Under the pieces are notes generated by a model, which was not told the origin of the DNA, did no database searches, and was given only the letters and a program-made list of their open reading frames with translations. The position numbers and the translations under genes were made by a program. From Nissabacter sp. SGAir0207 (GTDB taxonomy: Bacteria; Pseudomonadota; Gammaproteobacteria; Enterobacterales; Enterobacteriaceae), in the NCBI RefSeq assembly GCF_005491205.1, contig NZ_CP028035.1:3844001-3908000 (forward strand): a stretch of 64,000 nt of DNA, written 5' to 3'. This document shows positions 27,334-40,769 of the stretch, piece by piece. The first letter of the stretch is position 1, and each line of letters starts with the position of its first letter.

Positions 27334-27957
27334 TTATTTCTGGGTCAGCAGGAAATTGACCACATCAGAGAACTGTTTGGCGTAGATATCCATAGAGCTC
27401 ATGTCCAGGCCATCATTTTTCACCAGATATTTACCGTTCACAAACACTGACGGCACACCGCGCAGCTCCATGTCAGCCGCCGCTTTTTCTTGCTGCACGA
27501 CCATCGATTTCACCACAAAGCTGTTCCAGGCAGAGTCATACTGCTCTGCGGTCACGCCAGCTTGCAGGAACACCTTCTTGATATCGTCCGCAGTCTGCAC
27601 GGTCTGGGTTTTCTGCACCGCGTCAAACATCAGCGGGGTGACTTTTTCCTCAACGCCCAGCGCCATGGCCACGGCCCACGCCTGGGTCATCTCTTTGCCC
27701 AACGGCCCCAGGAATTCAACGTGATATTTGGTGACCTTAACGTCCGACGGCAGGTTTTTCTTAATGGTCTCAGAGATGTGATAAACATTTTCAAACTGGT
27801 AACAGTGCGGGCAATAGAAGGAGAAGAACTCCAATACCTTAGGCTCGCCAGAAACAGGTTTATCCAACGTGACATACTGATCGCCACTGGTGAACTGCGC
27901 GGCTGAAGCGCTGAAAGCCAGCACCATACCCACCAACGCCAAAAATATCTTTTTCAT
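27334..27957 (-). CDS. dsbA: Periplasmic thiol:disulfide oxidoreductase DsbA
   Basis: DsbA introduces disulfide bonds into exported proteins and is re-oxidised by DsbB. It is 207 residues (208 in E. coli). The signal peptide is cleaved after about residue 19 (SASA-A motif). The thioredoxin fold has active site Cys49-Pro-His-Cys52 in [12 protein letters not shown] and the cis-proline loop in [13 protein letters not shown]. It starts 28 bp after srkA and is probably the last gene of a yihD-srkA-dsbA operon, an arrangement under CpxR control in E. coli. Confidence 0.98.
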   Translation of the reverse strand: MKKIFLALVGMVLAFSASAAQFTSGDQYVTLDKPVSGEPKVLEFFSFYCPHCYQFENVYHISETIKKNLPSDVKVTKYHVEFLGPLGKEMTQAWAVAMALGVEEKVTPLMFDAVQKTQTVQTADDIKKVFLQAGVTAEQYDSAWNSFVVKSMVVQQEKAAADMELRGVPSVFVNGKYLVKNDGLDMSSMDIYAKQFSDVVNFLLTQK

Positions 27958-27985
27958 AATTCCTTGTTCTCCGTTGATTCAATCA

Positions 27986-28975
27986 TTAATACATCGGCAT
28001 TAATTGCAGCGGGGGTTCCTGCAATTGAATAATCTGCTCCCTGAACGTGAGCATCTGGCGCTCCCAGAAATGGCTTTCCGTCATCCAAGGGAAGCTGCGG
28101 GGGAAGGCCGGATCCTGCCAGCGACGCGCAACCCACGCCAGATAATGTACCATGCGCATCGCGCGCAGAGGTTCGATCAGCGCCAGCTCACGCTGATCAA
28201 AGTCGGTAAACTCACCATAAGCCTCCAACAGGATGTCCAGCTGGATCCGCTGCTCGGCTTTGTCACCGTGCAGCAGCATCCAGAGATCCTGCACTGCCGG
28301 GCCATTACGCGCATCATCCAGATCGACGAAACAAGGGCCATCACGCCACAGAATATTGCCCGGATGGCAGTCACCATGCAGCCGGCGCGATTGCCATTCA
28401 GGCTGCCAACGTTGCGCGGTCGCCTGAATCAGGTCATCTGTTGCCGCCAGAAATGCGCGGCGCTGGCCGTCTGGGATCAGCTCGCTGCTCTCCAGTACCT
28501 GACGCGGCTGTGTTAGGTACTCTTCCAGCCCAATGGTAGGCCGGGCAGTGAACAGACGCTCACCGCCCACCTGATGAATGCGCCCAAGATAGCGGCCAAC
28601 CATTTCCAGTTGGTCCAGGTTGTCCACCTCATAGGCTCGCCCGCCAGCGCTTGGGAACAGCGTGAAGAAGTAACCCTGATAGTGATGCAAGGTTTCGCCC
28701 GCTACTGCAAGCGGCGCAATCAGGGGGATCTCCCCCTCATTCAGCTCAGCGGCAAACTCATGCTCCTCACGCAACTGCGCCTCATTCCAACGCTCTGGCC
28801 GATAAAATTTCACCACGTAGCGTTTACGTGACTCATCCATAAACTGAAAGACGCGGTTTTCATAGCTGTTAAGTTCGGTCAGGCCAGAGTCAACGTAGAT
28901 CCCGGTCTGTTGCAGGGCGTCCAGAATCAGATCCGGCGTGAGGGCGTGAAAATTAAAAGCAGGGGTTGTCGTCAT
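27986..28975 (-). CDS. srkA: Stress response Ser/Thr kinase SrkA (YihE/RdoA)
   Basis: SrkA is a cytoplasmic kinase of the aminoglycoside-phosphotransferase fold that protects against stress-induced cell death in E. coli. It is 329 residues from ATG 28975 (328 in E. coli); a TTG eight codons upstream is possible but less likely. The catalytic loop is LHGDCHPGNILWRDGP and the metal-binding segment is CFVDLDDARNGPAVQDLW. The protein ends with the conserved EPPLQLMPMY. It lies 38 bp after yihD and 28 bp before dsbA. Confidence 0.96.
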   Translation of the reverse strand: MTTTPAFNFHALTPDLILDALQQTGIYVDSGLTELNSYENRVFQFMDESRKRYVVKFYRPERWNEAQLREEHEFAAELNEGEIPLIAPLAVAGETLHHYQGYFFTLFPSAGGRAYEVDNLDQLEMVGRYLGRIHQVGGERLFTARPTIGLEEYLTQPRQVLESSELIPDGQRRAFLAATDDLIQATAQRWQPEWQSRRLHGDCHPGNILWRDGPCFVDLDDARNGPAVQDLWMLLHGDKAEQRIQLDILLEAYGEFTDFDQRELALIEPLRAMRMVHYLAWVARRWQDPAFPRSFPWMTESHFWERQMLTFREQIIQLQEPPLQLMPMY

Positions 28976-29013
28976 AATGGTCTTCAGTGAAGCGTTCAAA
29001 GGGAGGGGGAAGG

Positions 29014-29283
29014 CTAATCCTTAATGACGCCACGGGCCCGCAGAATGGCAGTTTTAAAGTCTTCTTCATAATCTTTCTTCAGGCCGGGAATCTCTTCCGT
29101 CGTGTCACTGCCACGCATCTTCAAATGATAGATCAACGTATCATCACTGAGATCGGCCAGTTCGCCTTGATATCCGCTCTCCTGCGCCAATTTTTGCAGG
29201 AATTGCAGTAGATTGAGATCGGCATCTTGCTGCCATGCCGGTTGAAGCAGTGCGATCAGTTCATTCACCCGATGGCTATTCAT
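29014..29283 (-). CDS. yihD: Conserved protein YihD
   Basis: This is an 89-residue protein of the DUF1040 family, the same length as E. coli YihD. It has conserved [26 protein letters not shown] and the C-terminal [18 protein letters not shown] (given here in part). Function is unknown. ATG at 29283 is chosen because upstream in-frame codons give no similarity to the family. It is the first gene of the probable yihD-srkA-dsbA unit and is divergent from mobA. Confidence 0.95.
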   Translation of the reverse strand: MNSHRVNELIALLQPAWQQDADLNLLQFLQKLAQESGYQGELADLSDDTLIYHLKMRGSDTTEEIPGLKKDYEEDFKTAILRARGVIKD

Positions 29284-29422
29284 CACCCTATCCCTCTTTC
29301 GTAAGAAACCGACAAAGTAGCAGGGATGCCGGCCCAGTGAAAGGGTCGCAGTTGTCAATAAAAGTAAATGCCGCGCCACCGACTATCGGCGCTACAATCA
29401 GTGCCACGACGTATTTAGAGAG

Positions 29423-30004
29423 ATGAATATGGAAGCGTTATCCATAACAGGCGTGATTCTTTGCGGCGGACAGGGCAGCCGGATGGGCGGTGAAGACAAG
29501 GGACTGGTGCGATTGGCCGGCAAACCGCTCTTTCAACATGTCGCGGAGCGGCTGGCACCACAGCTCGATCACATCATGATCAGCGCCAACCGTAATCTGG
29601 AGATCTACTCTGCCGCCTACCCAACCTTTCGCGATACCTTCCCTGGCTTTGCCGGCCCGTTGGCGGGAATGCTGGCGGGGCTGCGGAACAGTAGCACTGA
29701 CTGGGTGGCATTTGTGCCATGTGATGTGCCCTTTCTGCCAATTGACCTGATTACCCGGTTATGGTCAGGGCGCCATCAGGCGATGGCAGCCTATGTCCAT
29801 GACGGCCAACGGGCGCATCCAACGCTCTGTTTACTGAACCGGCGTGTCGCCGACCCATTGGAGCAGTTTTTACGTAACGGCGATCGTAAGTTGATGCTCT
29901 TCTTTGAGCAGCTTGATGCTCAGGCTGTCACTTTCCCACAGGCCAGTGCGTTCCGTAATATCAACTCTCCAGCAGATTTACCAAGTCTTCCAACGGCGGA
30001 TTAA
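29423..30004 (+). CDS. mobA: Molybdenum cofactor guanylyltransferase MobA
   Basis: MobA joins GMP from GTP to Mo-molybdopterin to form the bis-MGD cofactor of DMSO reductase-family enzymes. It is 193 residues (194 in E. coli). It has the nucleotidyltransferase signature LCGGQGSRMGGEDKGL near residue 13, GPLAGMLAGL near 78 and PCDVPF near 99. ATG at 29423 is used; a second in-frame ATG lies at 29429. The stop is one base before mobB. Confidence 0.96.
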   Translation: MNMEALSITGVILCGGQGSRMGGEDKGLVRLAGKPLFQHVAERLAPQLDHIMISANRNLEIYSAAYPTFRDTFPGFAGPLAGMLAGLRNSSTDWVAFVPCDVPFLPIDLITRLWSGRHQAMAAYVHDGQRAHPTLCLLNRRVADPLEQFLRNGDRKLMLFFEQLDAQAVTFPQASAFRNINSPADLPSLPTAD

Positions 30005-30005
30005 G

Positions 30006-30515
30006 ATGAATACGCGTCCCCTTCTAGGCATTGTCGCTTACAGCGGTACCGGCAAAACCACGTTGCTAAAACAGCTTATCCCCTTACTGGCGCAATGCGG
30101 GGTAAGGGTTGGGCTGATTAAACATAGCCACCATGATGTTGATGTCGATACACCGGGCAAAGACAGCTATGAACTGCGTAAGGCAGGCGCCAATCAGACA
30201 ATGGTAGCCAGCGGGCGCCGGTGGGCGTTAATGACAGAGACGCCTGATAATGCTGAGGAGCCAGATCTGGCGTATCTCGCGAGCCGTTTTGATGGCAACA
30301 AAATCGATCTGATTTTGGTAGAGGGATTCAAACATGAGCCGATTCCCAAGATCGCGTTGTACCGCGCAGCCGTAGGACGTTCATTGGAGAGCCTGATCGA
30401 TCAGCATGTGATTGCAGTAGCGAGTGATAGCTTGGTAGACGGGATCGTGGCTTTGGATCTCAATCAGCCAAGAAAAATAGCAGAGTTTATTCAACAGTGG
30501 CTGGTGCGACAGTAG
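30006..30515 (+). CDS. mobB: Molybdopterin-guanine dinucleotide biosynthesis adaptor MobB
   Basis: MobB is a GTP-binding protein that works with MobA in making the MGD cofactor but is not essential for it. It is 169 residues. The P-loop is YSGTGKTTLL near residue 12, followed by IKHSHHDVDVDTPGKDS and the conserved LILVEGFKHEPIPKI. ATG at 30006 follows the mobA stop by one base; longer in-frame readings run back into mobA. It converges with the rRNA operon. Confidence 0.96.
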   Translation: MNTRPLLGIVAYSGTGKTTLLKQLIPLLAQCGVRVGLIKHSHHDVDVDTPGKDSYELRKAGANQTMVASGRRWALMTETPDNAEEPDLAYLASRFDGNKIDLILVEGFKHEPIPKIALYRAAVGRSLESLIDQHVIAVASDSLVDGIVALDLNQPRKIAEFIQQWLVRQ

Positions 30516-30611
30516 ACGATTCAACGCAGAGAAGGGCAGATAACACGCTTGTTAATGCCCTCTAAAGGCGAGGCCCGTACAAGTTTGCACTGTTTTTTGA
30601 AATTTAGACAA

Positions 30612-30643
30612 ACAAAAAAGCCCCATGCTTATCGCATGAGGCT
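30612..30643 (-). terminator. rRNA operon terminator
   Basis: On the minus strand stem AGCCTCATGC/GCATGGGGCT with one mismatch and a GATAA-type loop runs into six T. It lies 14 bp beyond the 5S 3' end, where the E. coli rrn T1 terminator sits. It also faces the convergent mobB transcript. Confidence 0.9.
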
Positions 30644-30656
30644 GTTTTGTGAATGG

Positions 30657-30776
30657 ATGCCTGGCAGTTCCCTACTCTCGCATGGGGAGACCCCACACTA
30701 CCATCGGCGCTACGGCGTTTCACTTCTGAGTTCGGCATGGGGTCAGGTGGGACCACCGCGCTCGTGCCGCCAGGCA
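30657..30776 (-). rRNA. rrf: 5S ribosomal RNA
   Basis: The 120-nt sequence, from TGCCTGGCGGC at 30776 to GGAACTGCCAGGCAT at 30657, matches E. coli 5S with terminal pairing GCCTGGC/GCCAGGC. The spacer to 23S (30777-30861) holds nothing further that I can name. Confidence 0.99.
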
Positions 30777-30861
30777 AATTCTGTGCTCTGACCGCCCAAC
30801 GGGCCATCAGATATCTGAACCAAGCTGAATATCGCGTCTCTGAAAACACCTTCGGTGTTGT

Positions 30862-33772
<2,911 letters not shown>

Positions 33773-33898
33773 TCACAACCCGAAGATGTTTCCATCAGGG
33801 TGTGATTATTTGAGAGACTCTCTTACATGCGCCATCTCTCAAGACTTCTACGGAGAGAGACAGGGCTGTAAGGTTTCAATTTTCAGCTTGTTCCAGAT

Positions 33899-33910
33899 TG
33901 TTAAAGAGCA
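33899..33910 (-). promoter_or_regulatory. boxA antitermination element before 23S
   Basis: TGCTCTTTAACA on the minus strand is the NusB/NusE boxA sequence, repeated in the 16S-23S spacer as in E. coli rrn operons. Confidence 0.9.
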
Positions 33911-33983
33911 AATATCGTAAACCTGACTCGTAAGTCAGCTTTAAGATATCGGTTGATAATGTCTTTCACCCATCATCAGCAAG

Positions 33984-34059
33984 TGGCGTCCCCTAGGGGA
34001 TTCGAACCCCTGTTACCGCCGTGAAAGGGCGGTGTCCTAGGCCTCTAGACGAAGGGGAC
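33984..34059 (-). tRNA. gltT: tRNA-Glu (anticodon UUC)
   Basis: The 76-nt tRNA with encoded CCA reads GTCCCCTTCGTCTAGAGGCC at its 5' end. Acceptor stem GTCCCCT/AGGGGAC and anticodon loop CCTTTCAC place UUC at the anticodon, and the T-loop is GGTTCGAATCC. It differs from E. coli tRNA-Glu by one D-loop base in the part compared. It is the only tRNA in the 16S-23S spacer, which makes this a Glu-type rather than an Ile-Ala-type operon. Confidence 0.98.
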
Positions 34060-34140
34060 ACGTGGTCAGCTTCGCAGACGCTTTGCTCGTACATCTATCA
34101 GACAATCTGTGTGAGCACTGCACAGTCAAATATCTCTAGG

Positions 34141-35682
<1,542 letters not shown>

Positions 35683-35831
35683 AAAGCTTGATGTGCTACA
35701 CAAGGTAGCGATGCTCAAAGGTTACTGTTTGAATTTTACTTCAGTTAGTCACTCTTCAAGACTTAATATTTTGTGCATCCGAGGATGCTTGATATTGTCT
35801 TGTGAGTGCCCACACAGATTGTCTGATAAAT

Positions 35832-35843
35832 TGTTAAAGAGCA
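35832..35843 (-). promoter_or_regulatory. boxA in the rRNA leader
   Basis: TGCTCTTTAACA on the minus strand, downstream of P2, is the leader boxA for rRNA antitermination. The leader 35683-35880 around it contains the RNase III processing-stem region. Confidence 0.9.
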
Positions 35844-35879
35844 GTCGTTACCGTTTCGTTTCGGTAACGTGGGAGGCAC

Positions 35880-35907
35880 ATATTACGCTTTCCCACCGGA
35901 GAGTCAA
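35880..35907 (-). promoter_or_regulatory. rRNA promoter P2
   Basis: -35 TTGACT (35902-35907) and -10 TAATAT (35880-35885) are separated by 16 bp on the minus strand. It lies about 120 bp downstream of P1, the spacing seen in E. coli rrn operons. Confidence 0.85.
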
Positions 35908-35999
35908 GCACTATTTTCTAGTGTTTTCAGCGTTTCCGCTGAGGGCCTCTCCGCTGACCCGGCGACGTGTTGGTCGTTGTTCCCGGTCAGTGGAGGCGC

Positions 36000-36027
36000 A
36001 TTATAGGGAGTTCTCGGCAGGCCGCAA
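36000..36027 (-). promoter_or_regulatory. rRNA promoter P1
   Basis: -35 TTGCGG (36022-36027) and -10 TATAAT (36000-36005) are 16 bp apart, with the GC-rich discriminator GCGCC after the -10, as in growth-rate-controlled rrn P1 promoters. Upstream, at about 36030-36050, is an A/T-rich stretch that could act as an UP element. The region 36050-36180 should contain Fis sites and the yieP promoter. Confidence 0.88.
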
Positions 36028-36181
36028 CCCCTAATTTCAAAAAAAGATTCAAGCGGCGAATGTTTAGCCGTCTTGCACTATAAAGCAGCAGATTTATGCT
36101 TTTTATTACCCTCTTTGGCCAGATCTGCCCATAATCGCCGGTATCAACGCCGCATTTGCGCGGTGAGCCAGGACGATAATT

Positions 36182-36871
36182 ATGCCCATCAATGCGCAGC
36201 AACAGGCTGCCCAGCGTAACCTTTCATACCTTCTTGCGGAAAAACTTGCCCAGCAACTGCTGGCGGGCGTCTATAAAGAGGGGAGCATTCTGCCGGGAGA
36301 GATGGAACTGGCTGAGATCTATCACGTCAGCCGTACCGCATTGCGCGAGGCCGTGAAGATTCTCGCGGCGAAAGGGATGCTCCTGCCGCGCCCACGTATT
36401 GGGACACGGGTGATGCCTCAGGCAAATTGGAACTTCCTCGATCAGGATCTGCTGACCTGGTGGATGAAGCAGGCAAACAGCGAAGAGGTGATGCAGCACT
36501 TCCTTATTATGCGTACTGCGCTGGAGCCGCAAGCCTGCTCTCTGGCCGCAAGCCTGGCGACTGCGGAACAGAAGCAGCGCCTCTCCTTATATATGGCAGA
36601 GATGCGCGCGCTGGATGATAACTTTGATCGCGAACGCTGGATAAAGGTGGATAGCCACTTCCACCAGCTGCTGTATGAGGCCAGCGGCAATCCGTTCCTG
36701 ACCTCTTTCGCCAATCTGTTTAGATCGGTCTATCACCGCTATTTCGAAACCATCACAGATAATGAAGTGATCAAGCTGGCGCATCACCACGCGATAGTCA
36801 CCGCCATATTAGAGGGTGATGGTGAGGCGGCGCGCATGGCTTGCCTGACACTCCTGACCGAGGCGCCCTGA
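36182..36871 (+). CDS. yieP: FadR/GntR-family transcriptional regulator YieP
   Basis: YieP is a DNA-binding regulator with an N-terminal winged helix (about residues 15-75, with ILPGEMELAEIYHVSRTALREAVK) and a C-terminal all-helical FCD ligand domain with metal-binding histidines. It is 229 residues (230 in E. coli YieP), with RPRIGTRVMPQ and NWNFLDQDLL conserved. In E. coli the protein has been tied to transport and tolerance phenotypes, and its effector is unclear. It is divergent from the rRNA operon. Its TGA directly abuts the rbsR stop with no spacer. The hsrA gene that separates rbsR from yieP in E. coli is absent. Confidence 0.93.
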   Translation: MPINAQQQAAQRNLSYLLAEKLAQQLLAGVYKEGSILPGEMELAEIYHVSRTALREAVKILAAKGMLLPRPRIGTRVMPQANWNFLDQDLLTWWMKQANSEEVMQHFLIMRTALEPQACSLAASLATAEQKQRLSLYMAEMRALDDNFDRERWIKVDSHFHQLLYEASGNPFLTSFANLFRSVYHRYFETITDNEVIKLAHHHAIVTAILEGDGEAARMACLTLLTEAP

Positions 36872-37873
36872 CTAGCGACGCGTGACCGAGTCGCGTACCA
36901 CCAGCTCAGGCGTCAGCACCAGCCGCTGCGGTTCAGCCGCCGGGTTGTTCAAGCGGTGCAGCAGTGTATCTACCGCCAGTTCGCCCAGATCATCCTTGGG
37001 CTGGTGCACTGTAGTCAGTGGCGGTGTCATGTAGCGCGCCAGCTCAATGTCGTCATAGCCGATGACCGCCACATCCGCTGGCACTGACAGTCCCTGTTGG
37101 TAAAGCGCCTGATACGCGCCGACCGCCATCGCATCATTGCTGGTGAAGACCGCCTCGGGCGGGGAAGGGAGCGCCAGTAACTCCGTCATGGCGGCCATTC
37201 CCCCCGCGAATTCAAAATCGCTATAGATGAGGTACTCCTCCGGCACGGCCAGTTGCGCCTGTTGCATGGCGCGCTGGAAACCCGCCAACCGCGCACGGGC
37301 GGGCGTCTTGTCCTGCGGGCCAGCAATGCAGGCGATGCGCCGGTAGCCCTGTTCGATCAAATAGCGGGTTGCCAGCTCACCGCCCAGCAGGGAGTTATCC
37401 TGGATAATGTCATTGGCATCCGGGAACGGTGCCCAGTCCATCATCACAATCGGCAGGGAGGGGTAGCGGCGCAGCGCATCCTCAGAGGGGAGATGGGTTT
37501 CGGTGCACATCAGTAGCAGCCCATCGACCCGCTTTTGCAGCAGCATCTCCAGATTGCGGTTCATACGCTCCACGTCCCCTTCGGTATTGCAGATGATCAG
37601 ACTATACCCGCGCTCATAACAGCTGCGCTCCACGCCACGCACCAGTTCGGCGTAGAAGGGGTTGCTACTGGCGGTCAGCAGCATGCCGATGGTGTGGGTC
37701 TGGTTCATCTTCAGGCTACGGGCGAGGGCGGAGGGGGCATAGTTGAGCGACTCTACCGCCGCCAGCACCTTTTCGCGCACGCTGTCGCTAACGAAACGGT
37801 TGTTATTGATGACATGGGAGACCGTCGAGGTGGAGACGCCCGCCAGGCGGGCGACATCTTTCATGGTGGCCAA
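36872..37873 (-). CDS. rbsR: Ribose operon repressor RbsR
   Basis: RbsR is a LacI-family repressor of 333 residues (330 in E. coli). The helix-turn-helix is [19 protein letters not shown], followed by the hinge [12 protein letters not shown] and a periplasmic-binding-protein-like ribose domain. The start is TTG at 37873: AGGGG is 6 bases upstream, and the in-frame ATG three codons on has no ribosome-binding site. It begins 3 bp after rbsK, the last gene of the operon. Its own targets are the two CGAAACGTTTCG operators upstream of rbsD. Confidence 0.97.
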   Translation of the reverse strand: MATMKDVARLAGVSTSTVSHVINNNRFVSDSVREKVLAAVESLNYAPSALARSLKMNQTHTIGMLLTASSNPFYAELVRGVERSCYERGYSLIICNTEGDVERMNRNLEMLLQKRVDGLLLMCTETHLPSEDALRRYPSLPIVMMDWAPFPDANDIIQDNSLLGGELATRYLIEQGYRRIACIAGPQDKTPARARLAGFQRAMQQAQLAVPEEYLIYSDFEFAGGMAAMTELLALPSPPEAVFTSNDAMAVGAYQALYQQGLSVPADVAVIGYDDIELARYMTPPLTTVHQPKDDLGELAVDTLLHRLNNPAAEPQRLVLTPELVVRDSVTRR

Positions 37874-37876
37874 ATG

Positions 37877-38803
37877 TCACCCCTGTTGTTGTAGGAAGGC
37901 ATCGATCTCCTGACGCCACGGCACGGAAGGTTGCGCGCCCGGCCGGGTCACGGCAATCGCCGCCGCCGCATGGGCGAAGCGTACCGCCGCTTTCAGCGGG
38001 CGTTGCTCCAGCAGGGCAGTCAGCAACGCGCCATTAAAGGTATCGCCAGCGGCGATGGTATCCACGGCTTGCACTCGGAAGCCAGGAATCAGCTCGCCCT
38101 TGCCCTGCTCACTGAGCCAGACGCCGCGACTGCCAAGGGTGATCAGCACTGTCGCAATCCCTTTGTCGTGCAGGATGGCAGCGGCACGGGCGGCATCCTG
38201 ATCGTTACGGATGGCGATGCCCGTGAGCAGCTCCGCCTCGGTCTCATTGGGCGTAATCATGTCCACACAGGCCAGCAGTGCATCCGGCAGTTCACAGGCG
38301 GGCGCAGGGTTGAGGATCACCTGGGTCTGGTGCGCTCTCGCCAGCGTGGCGGCGGCGGTCACGCTCTCCAGCGGCGACTCCAACTGCATCAGCAGCGCGG
38401 AGGCGTTTTTGATTTCATCCTGATAGCGCTCGAGATAGGCGGGGGTCAGGGCGGCGTTGGCACCCGCGTGGATGCCAATCATGTTTTCGCCCTCACCGTT
38501 AACAAAGATCAGCGCGACGCCGGTGGTGGTCTCCTCAATCGCCTCAATCGGCCGGGTATCGATGTTGTCTGCCGCCAACTGCTGGCGGATGCGCTCCCCG
38601 ATATCATCCGCGCCCACGCAGGCAATAAAGGCGATCTCCGCGCCGCTGCGGCCAGCCGCCACGGCCTGATTGGCCCCCTTGCCGCCAAAGGCAACCTGAT
38701 ACTGCGACCCGATCAGCGTTTCGCCGGGACGCGGAAAGTGCGCCGTATTGAGAATATGGTCAGCGTTGATGCTGCCCAGAACCACTAGTTTGCCGTTCTT
38801 CAT
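37877..38803 (-). CDS. rbsK: Ribokinase
   Basis: Ribokinase phosphorylates ribose to ribose-5-phosphate, committing it to the pentose phosphate pathway. It is a PfkB-family protein of 308 residues (309 in E. coli). It has LGSINADH, the ribose-binding FGGKGANQAVAAGRSG near residue 41 and the catalytic AAGDTFNGALL motif near 252 with the base Asp. ATG at 38803 is chosen by alignment; upstream in-frame codons add an unconserved extension. Confidence 0.97.
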   Translation of the reverse strand: MKNGKLVVLGSINADHILNTAHFPRPGETLIGSQYQVAFGGKGANQAVAAGRSGAEIAFIACVGADDIGERIRQQLAADNIDTRPIEAIEETTTGVALIFVNGEGENMIGIHAGANAALTPAYLERYQDEIKNASALLMQLESPLESVTAAATLARAHQTQVILNPAPACELPDALLACVDMITPNETEAELLTGIAIRNDQDAARAAAILHDKGIATVLITLGSRGVWLSEQGKGELIPGFRVQAVDTIAAGDTFNGALLTALLEQRPLKAAVRFAHAAAAIAVTRPGAQPSVPWRQEIDAFLQQQG

Positions 38804-38846
38804 GATGCTTCCCGCCACTCCTGACATGTCATTACCGCTTCCACAG

Positions 38847-38869
38847 GGCGGGCGCGATGCACGCCCGCC
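38847..38869 (-). other. Stable hairpin between rbsB and rbsK
   Basis: GGCGGGCG/CGCCCGCC forms an 8-bp GC stem directly after rbsB with no T-run. Such hairpins often protect the 3' end of the upstream message, which would favour more RbsB than RbsK. Confidence 0.6.
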
Positions 38870-38878
38870 ACGGCAGGT

Positions 38879-39769
38879 TTATTTCGCCACCAGCTCCAGA
38901 TCGACTGGAATGATCGCCGCTACCTTTTCACCTTTCAACACTTTATCGGCGGTCTGGACGCCAATCACCCCAATCTGGTCAGGGCGTTGTGCCACGGTGG
39001 CCGCCAGTTTGCCGCCTTGTACGGCCTTCACGCCGTCGGCGGTGCCGTCGAAACCGACAATGATCACGTCGCTTTTGCCAGCGGTTTGCAGCGCGCGCAG
39101 GGCACCCAGCGCCATCTCATCATTCTGGGCGAATACCGCCTGCACATCCGGGTGGGCCGTCAGCAGGTTCTGCATGACGTTCAGGCCCTTGGTGCGGTCA
39201 AAGTCGGCGGGCTGGCTGGCGAGCAGGGTGAATTTATTTTTCTCTTGCGCCTGCTTGAAGCCTTTGCCACGTTCACGCGCGACGGACGTCCCGGCAATGC
39301 CCTCCAGCTGGATAACCTTCGCGCCGTTGCCCAGTTTCTTCGCGATGAACTCCCCGGCCATATTGCCGCCAGCACGGTTATCGGAGGCGATGTGGCTCAC
39401 CACGTTGCCATGTGTCGCAACGCGGTCGAGGGTGATCACCGGAATGTTGGCCTGATTCGCCATCTTCACCGCATTGCCAACCGCGTCGGAGTCAGTGGGG
39501 TTAATCAGCAGCAATTTCGTGCCGCGCACCGTCAGATCCTGCACGTTGGCCAGCTCTTTCGCCGGGTTGTTCTGCGAATCCAGCACCACCAGGTTGTAGC
39601 CGAGTTTGTCTGCCTCCTTCTGCGCGCCATCTTTCAGCGTCACGAAGAAGGGGTTATTGAGGGTAGAGACCACCAGCGCCAGCGTATCTTTCGCCAGAGC
39701 CTGAGTGGAGAAGGTCGCGCTCAGGGCCACGGCGGAGATCAGGGTCGCCAACTTTTTCATCTTTGTCAT
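38879..39769 (-). CDS. rbsB: Ribose-binding periplasmic protein
   Basis: RbsB is the substrate-binding protein of the ribose ABC importer and also feeds the Trg chemoreceptor in E. coli. It is 296 residues, as in E. coli. The N-terminal signal peptide (about 25 residues, ending QALA-K) is followed by [20 protein letters not shown] and a type I periplasmic-binding fold. Ligand residues are expected in the conserved [19 protein letters not shown] and [13 protein letters not shown]. It lies 28 bp after rbsC. Confidence 0.98.
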   Translation of the reverse strand: MTKMKKLATLISAVALSATFSTQALAKDTLALVVSTLNNPFFVTLKDGAQKEADKLGYNLVVLDSQNNPAKELANVQDLTVRGTKLLLINPTDSDAVGNAVKMANQANIPVITLDRVATHGNVVSHIASDNRAGGNMAGEFIAKKLGNGAKVIQLEGIAGTSVARERGKGFKQAQEKNKFTLLASQPADFDRTKGLNVMQNLLTAHPDVQAVFAQNDEMALGALRALQTAGKSDVIIVGFDGTADGVKAVQGGKLAATVAQRPDQIGVIGVQTADKVLKGEKVAAIIPVDLELVAK

Positions 39770-39797
39770 GTGTGTATCCTCTAAACGTATCGGAAAA

Positions 39798-40763
39798 TTA
39801 TTTGCTTTTGTTATCCACCAGCACCGCCAGCAGTATCACCACCGCCTTGACGATCATCTGGTAATAGGAGGAGACGCCGAGCAGGTTCAGGCCGTTGTTC
39901 AGGAAGCCCAGAATCAGCGCGCCAATCAGGGTGCCCATGATGCGCCCCTTGCCGCCAGCCAGGCTGGTGCCGCCCAGCACCACCGCGGCGATCGCGTCCA
40001 GCTCATAGCCAGTACCGGCGGTCGGTTGGGCGGAGGAGAGGCGTGCCACCTCAATGATGCCAGCCAGCGCCGCCAACATGCCGCTCAGGGCATAGACGAT
40101 GATTTTGACCTTATTGACGCTGATGCCGGAGAGGCGCGTCGCCGCCTCGTTGCCGCCCAGCGCATAGATGTAGCGGCCCAAGCGGGTGTGGTGCAGCATG
40201 TACCAGGCGGCAAGGAACACCAGCGCCATCAGCCAGACCGGTGCCGGAATACCCAGCGGGCGGCCGATGCCAAACCAGCCAAAGGTGTCGGCGGCATCAG
40301 AGAAACCGGTGTTGACCGGGCTGCCGTTGGTGTAAACCATGGTGACGCCGCGCAGCAGCAGCATCATCACCAGCGTGGCGATAAATGCCTGCACCCGCCC
40401 CTTCGCTACAATGACCCCGGTGCCCGCGCCCACCAGCGCGCCCAGTCCCAGCGCTGCCGCGCCTGCTAGGAAGGCGTTGACCTCCATGCCCACCAGCGAG
40501 GCAGCGACCGCGCCGGTCAGCGCCAGCAGTGACCCGACAGAGAGGTCAATGCCGGAGGTGAGGATCACCAGCGTCATGCCGACCGCCATGATGGCGTTGA
40601 CCGAGGTCTGTTGCAGGATATTGAACAGGTTGTTCAGGCTGAAGAAGTTGGGGCTCATTGATGACACCACGGCGATCAACACCACCAGCGCGATCAGTGA
40701 TTTCTGCTCCAGCCACCATGTTTTGTTGAACCAGCGCTTGGCCGGCAGTGCTTGACTACTCAT
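39798..40763 (-). CDS. rbsC: Ribose ABC transporter permease RbsC
   Basis: This is the inner-membrane permease of the ribose importer, 321 residues, as in E. coli. It has about eight to ten hydrophobic helices and the BPD family segments [16 protein letters not shown] and [21 protein letters not shown]. It starts 6 bp after rbsA. Confidence 0.97.
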   Translation of the reverse strand: MSSQALPAKRWFNKTWWLEQKSLIALVVLIAVVSSMSPNFFSLNNLFNILQQTSVNAIMAVGMTLVILTSGIDLSVGSLLALTGAVAASLVGMEVNAFLAGAAALGLGALVGAGTGVIVAKGRVQAFIATLVMMLLLRGVTMVYTNGSPVNTGFSDAADTFGWFGIGRPLGIPAPVWLMALVFLAAWYMLHHTRLGRYIYALGGNEAATRLSGISVNKVKIIVYALSGMLAALAGIIEVARLSSAQPTAGTGYELDAIAAVVLGGTSLAGGKGRIMGTLIGALILGFLNNGLNLLGVSSYYQMIVKAVVILLAVLVDNKSK

Positions 40764-40769
40764 CTCTGC